Source: Sphingoaurantiacus capsulatus (GTDB lineage: Bacteria; Pseudomonadota; Alphaproteobacteria; Sphingomonadales; Sphingomonadaceae). Taken from it: a stretch of DNA of 64,000 bases. Each line of letters begins with the position of its first letter. The stretch's first letter is position 1. A model generated the notes under the pieces. It was not told where the DNA came from. It made no database searches and worked only from the letters and a program-made list of their open reading frames with translations. The position numbers were made by a program, and so were the translations under genes. Positions 63,413-64,000 of this stretch are shown piece by piece. The stretch is taken from NCBI RefSeq assembly GCF_042648405.1, contig NZ_JBHRXV010000001.1, forward strand, positions 248,001-312,000, read 5' to 3'.

Positions 63413-63541
63413 TCAGCCCGCGTACATCAGCTCGGCGAGCAGCCGTTCCTCCAGCGACACCGCACGGCCCTTGCGCCGATCCCGGCGGGGCTGGTTGTCG
63501 TTGGCGGCTTTGAGGCGCGGACCCATCATTTCGTTTACCAT
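63413..63541 (-). CDS. 42-residue basic protein
   Basis: A small frame from ATG 63541 to 63413: MVNEMMGPRLKAANDNQPR then RRKGRAVSLEERLLAELMY. Basic residues dominate the middle and the end is helical. AGGT precedes the start. No family is recognised, but the codon use and the clean end fit a real gene. Too small to be sure. Confidence 0.5.
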   Translation of the reverse strand: MVNEMMGPRLKAANDNQPRRDRRKGRAVSLEERLLAELMYAG

Positions 63542-63581
63542 TCTACCTGCGGAATGTTCCCGCCGCGTGATGGTTTGATGA

Positions 63582-63785
63582 CTACTGCGGTAAATCTTCC
63601 GGCCGCTTCTCGGGGAACAGGTGCCGCACCACCTGTGCCGACTGGTTGAGCAGCAGGGTGACCAACCCCGCCACCGCCGCGAGATCGTTGCGGTCGACCC
63701 CGCCGGCGATGATCAGCGCCACCCCGCCGATGCCGCCGACCAGCGCGGTGAAGCCGATGACCGCACGAAGCCCCGGCGCCTTCAT
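63582..63785 (-). CDS. Small membrane protein, holin-like position
   Basis: 67 residues with two hydrophobic segments: AVIGFTALVGGIGGVALIIA and LAAVAGLVTLLLNQSAQVV, then a charged tail. ATG 63785 overlaps the stop of the upstream lysis-like gene (ATGA). The position after a CHAP/TIGR02594-type gene suggests a phage-like lysis cassette, where a small membrane protein acts as a holin; this is inference. Confidence 0.6.
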   Translation of the reverse strand: MKAPGLRAVIGFTALVGGIGGVALIIAGGVDRNDLAAVAGLVTLLLNQSAQVVRHLFPEKRPEDLPQ

Positions 63786-64000
63786 GCGTCCGACACCTCA
63801 GCGCCCGCCGCCGCCACCTTCAGCGCCATCGCCGGCCCCACCGGCTCCACGCCCGGCCACACCACCGCGACGATCCGCTCCCGCCGGAACGGTGCCACCG
63901 ACACCGCATCACCCTGATTGCCGCCGAGCAGCCAGACATGCGTCGCGCTGACGCCGCACGCGAACCCGACATGCCCTGAGGCCGGCCCGCGATCCGACGA
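63782..64000 (-). CDS. TIGR02594-like peptidase/endolysin family protein (partial)
   Basis: The C-terminal 72 residues of a gene that starts beyond the right edge. SGHVGFACGVSATHVWLLGG, NQGDAVSVAPFRRERIVAVV and WPGVEP match the end of TIGR02594 proteins (G-H-V-G-F, L-G-G-N-Q-G-D-A-V), a CHAP-like group near phage lysis genes. Substrate would be peptidoglycan; only the C-terminal part is visible. Confidence 0.72.
   Translation of the reverse strand, partial: SSDRGPASGHVGFACGVSATHVWLLGGNQGDAVSVAPFRRERIVAVVWPGVEPVGPAMALKVAAAGAEVSDA

Overview
The window looks like chromosomal DNA of a high-GC alphaproteobacterium, most likely a sphingomonad. This is inferred from gene families and codon use, not from any marker gene: a caa3-type oxidase cluster, a paoABC-type molybdoenzyme, a TonB-dependent receptor, a DcaP-like porin, NarL/AraC regulators and a ring-cleavage catabolic cluster. 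Chromosomal backbone lies at both ends and a large tRNA-borne genomic island fills the middle.

Left backbone (1-10461): a caa3-type cytochrome c oxidase module (ctaD, running off the left edge, coxB fused to cytochrome c, a small cytochrome c lipoprotein, a dihaem cytochrome c, cytochrome b561 and the assembly factor CtaG), a tiny proline-rich protein, then a periplasmic aldehyde oxidoreductase operon (paoABC-like) and a membrane protein coupled to a sorbosone-dehydrogenase-like lipoprotein.

Genomic island (10480-61005, about 50.5 kb): bounded by a 48-bp perfect direct repeat. The right copy is the 3' part of an intact tRNA-Arg(CCU) gene; the left copy is a displaced tRNA fragment next to a tyrosine recombinase. 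The first 13 kb carry the integrase, an AlpA-like regulator, small DNA-binding proteins, an HTH/NADAR divergent pair with paired palindromic operators, and a tightly packed five-gene operon (phosphoribosyltransferase-like, P-loop ATPase, a Rossmann-like protein of unknown family, a SIS-HAD fusion, a PfkB kinase). I cannot match this operon to a named system and it is the best candidate here for something undescribed. A degenerate third attachment-like site at 23411-23502 separates it from the rest, so the island may be two elements joined together.

From 23.5 to about 44 kb is an aromatic/acyl-CoA catabolic cluster: Rieske dioxygenase alpha and beta, ferredoxin reductase, LigB-type extradiol dioxygenase, two meta-cleavage-type hydrolases (one without any of its catalytic triad), an amidohydrolase, short-chain dehydrogenases, a fused double acyl-CoA dehydrogenase, a CoA-transferase, enoyl-CoA hydratase, an acyl-CoA ligase broken by an amber codon, a TonB receptor, an MFS transporter, and LuxR and IclR regulators. 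From 44 to 60.7 kb are stress and signalling genes: a KefB/C-type antiporter, Dps, two AraC and two NarL regulators, a frameshifted propeller sensor kinase, a lipoprotein pair, SDRs, a HbpS-like protein, an azoreductase/HxlR pair and a porin.

Right backbone (60958-64000): tRNA-Arg, uppP, a DctA-type symporter, a 42-residue ORF, and a small membrane protein coupled to a TIGR02594-like protein that runs off the right edge.
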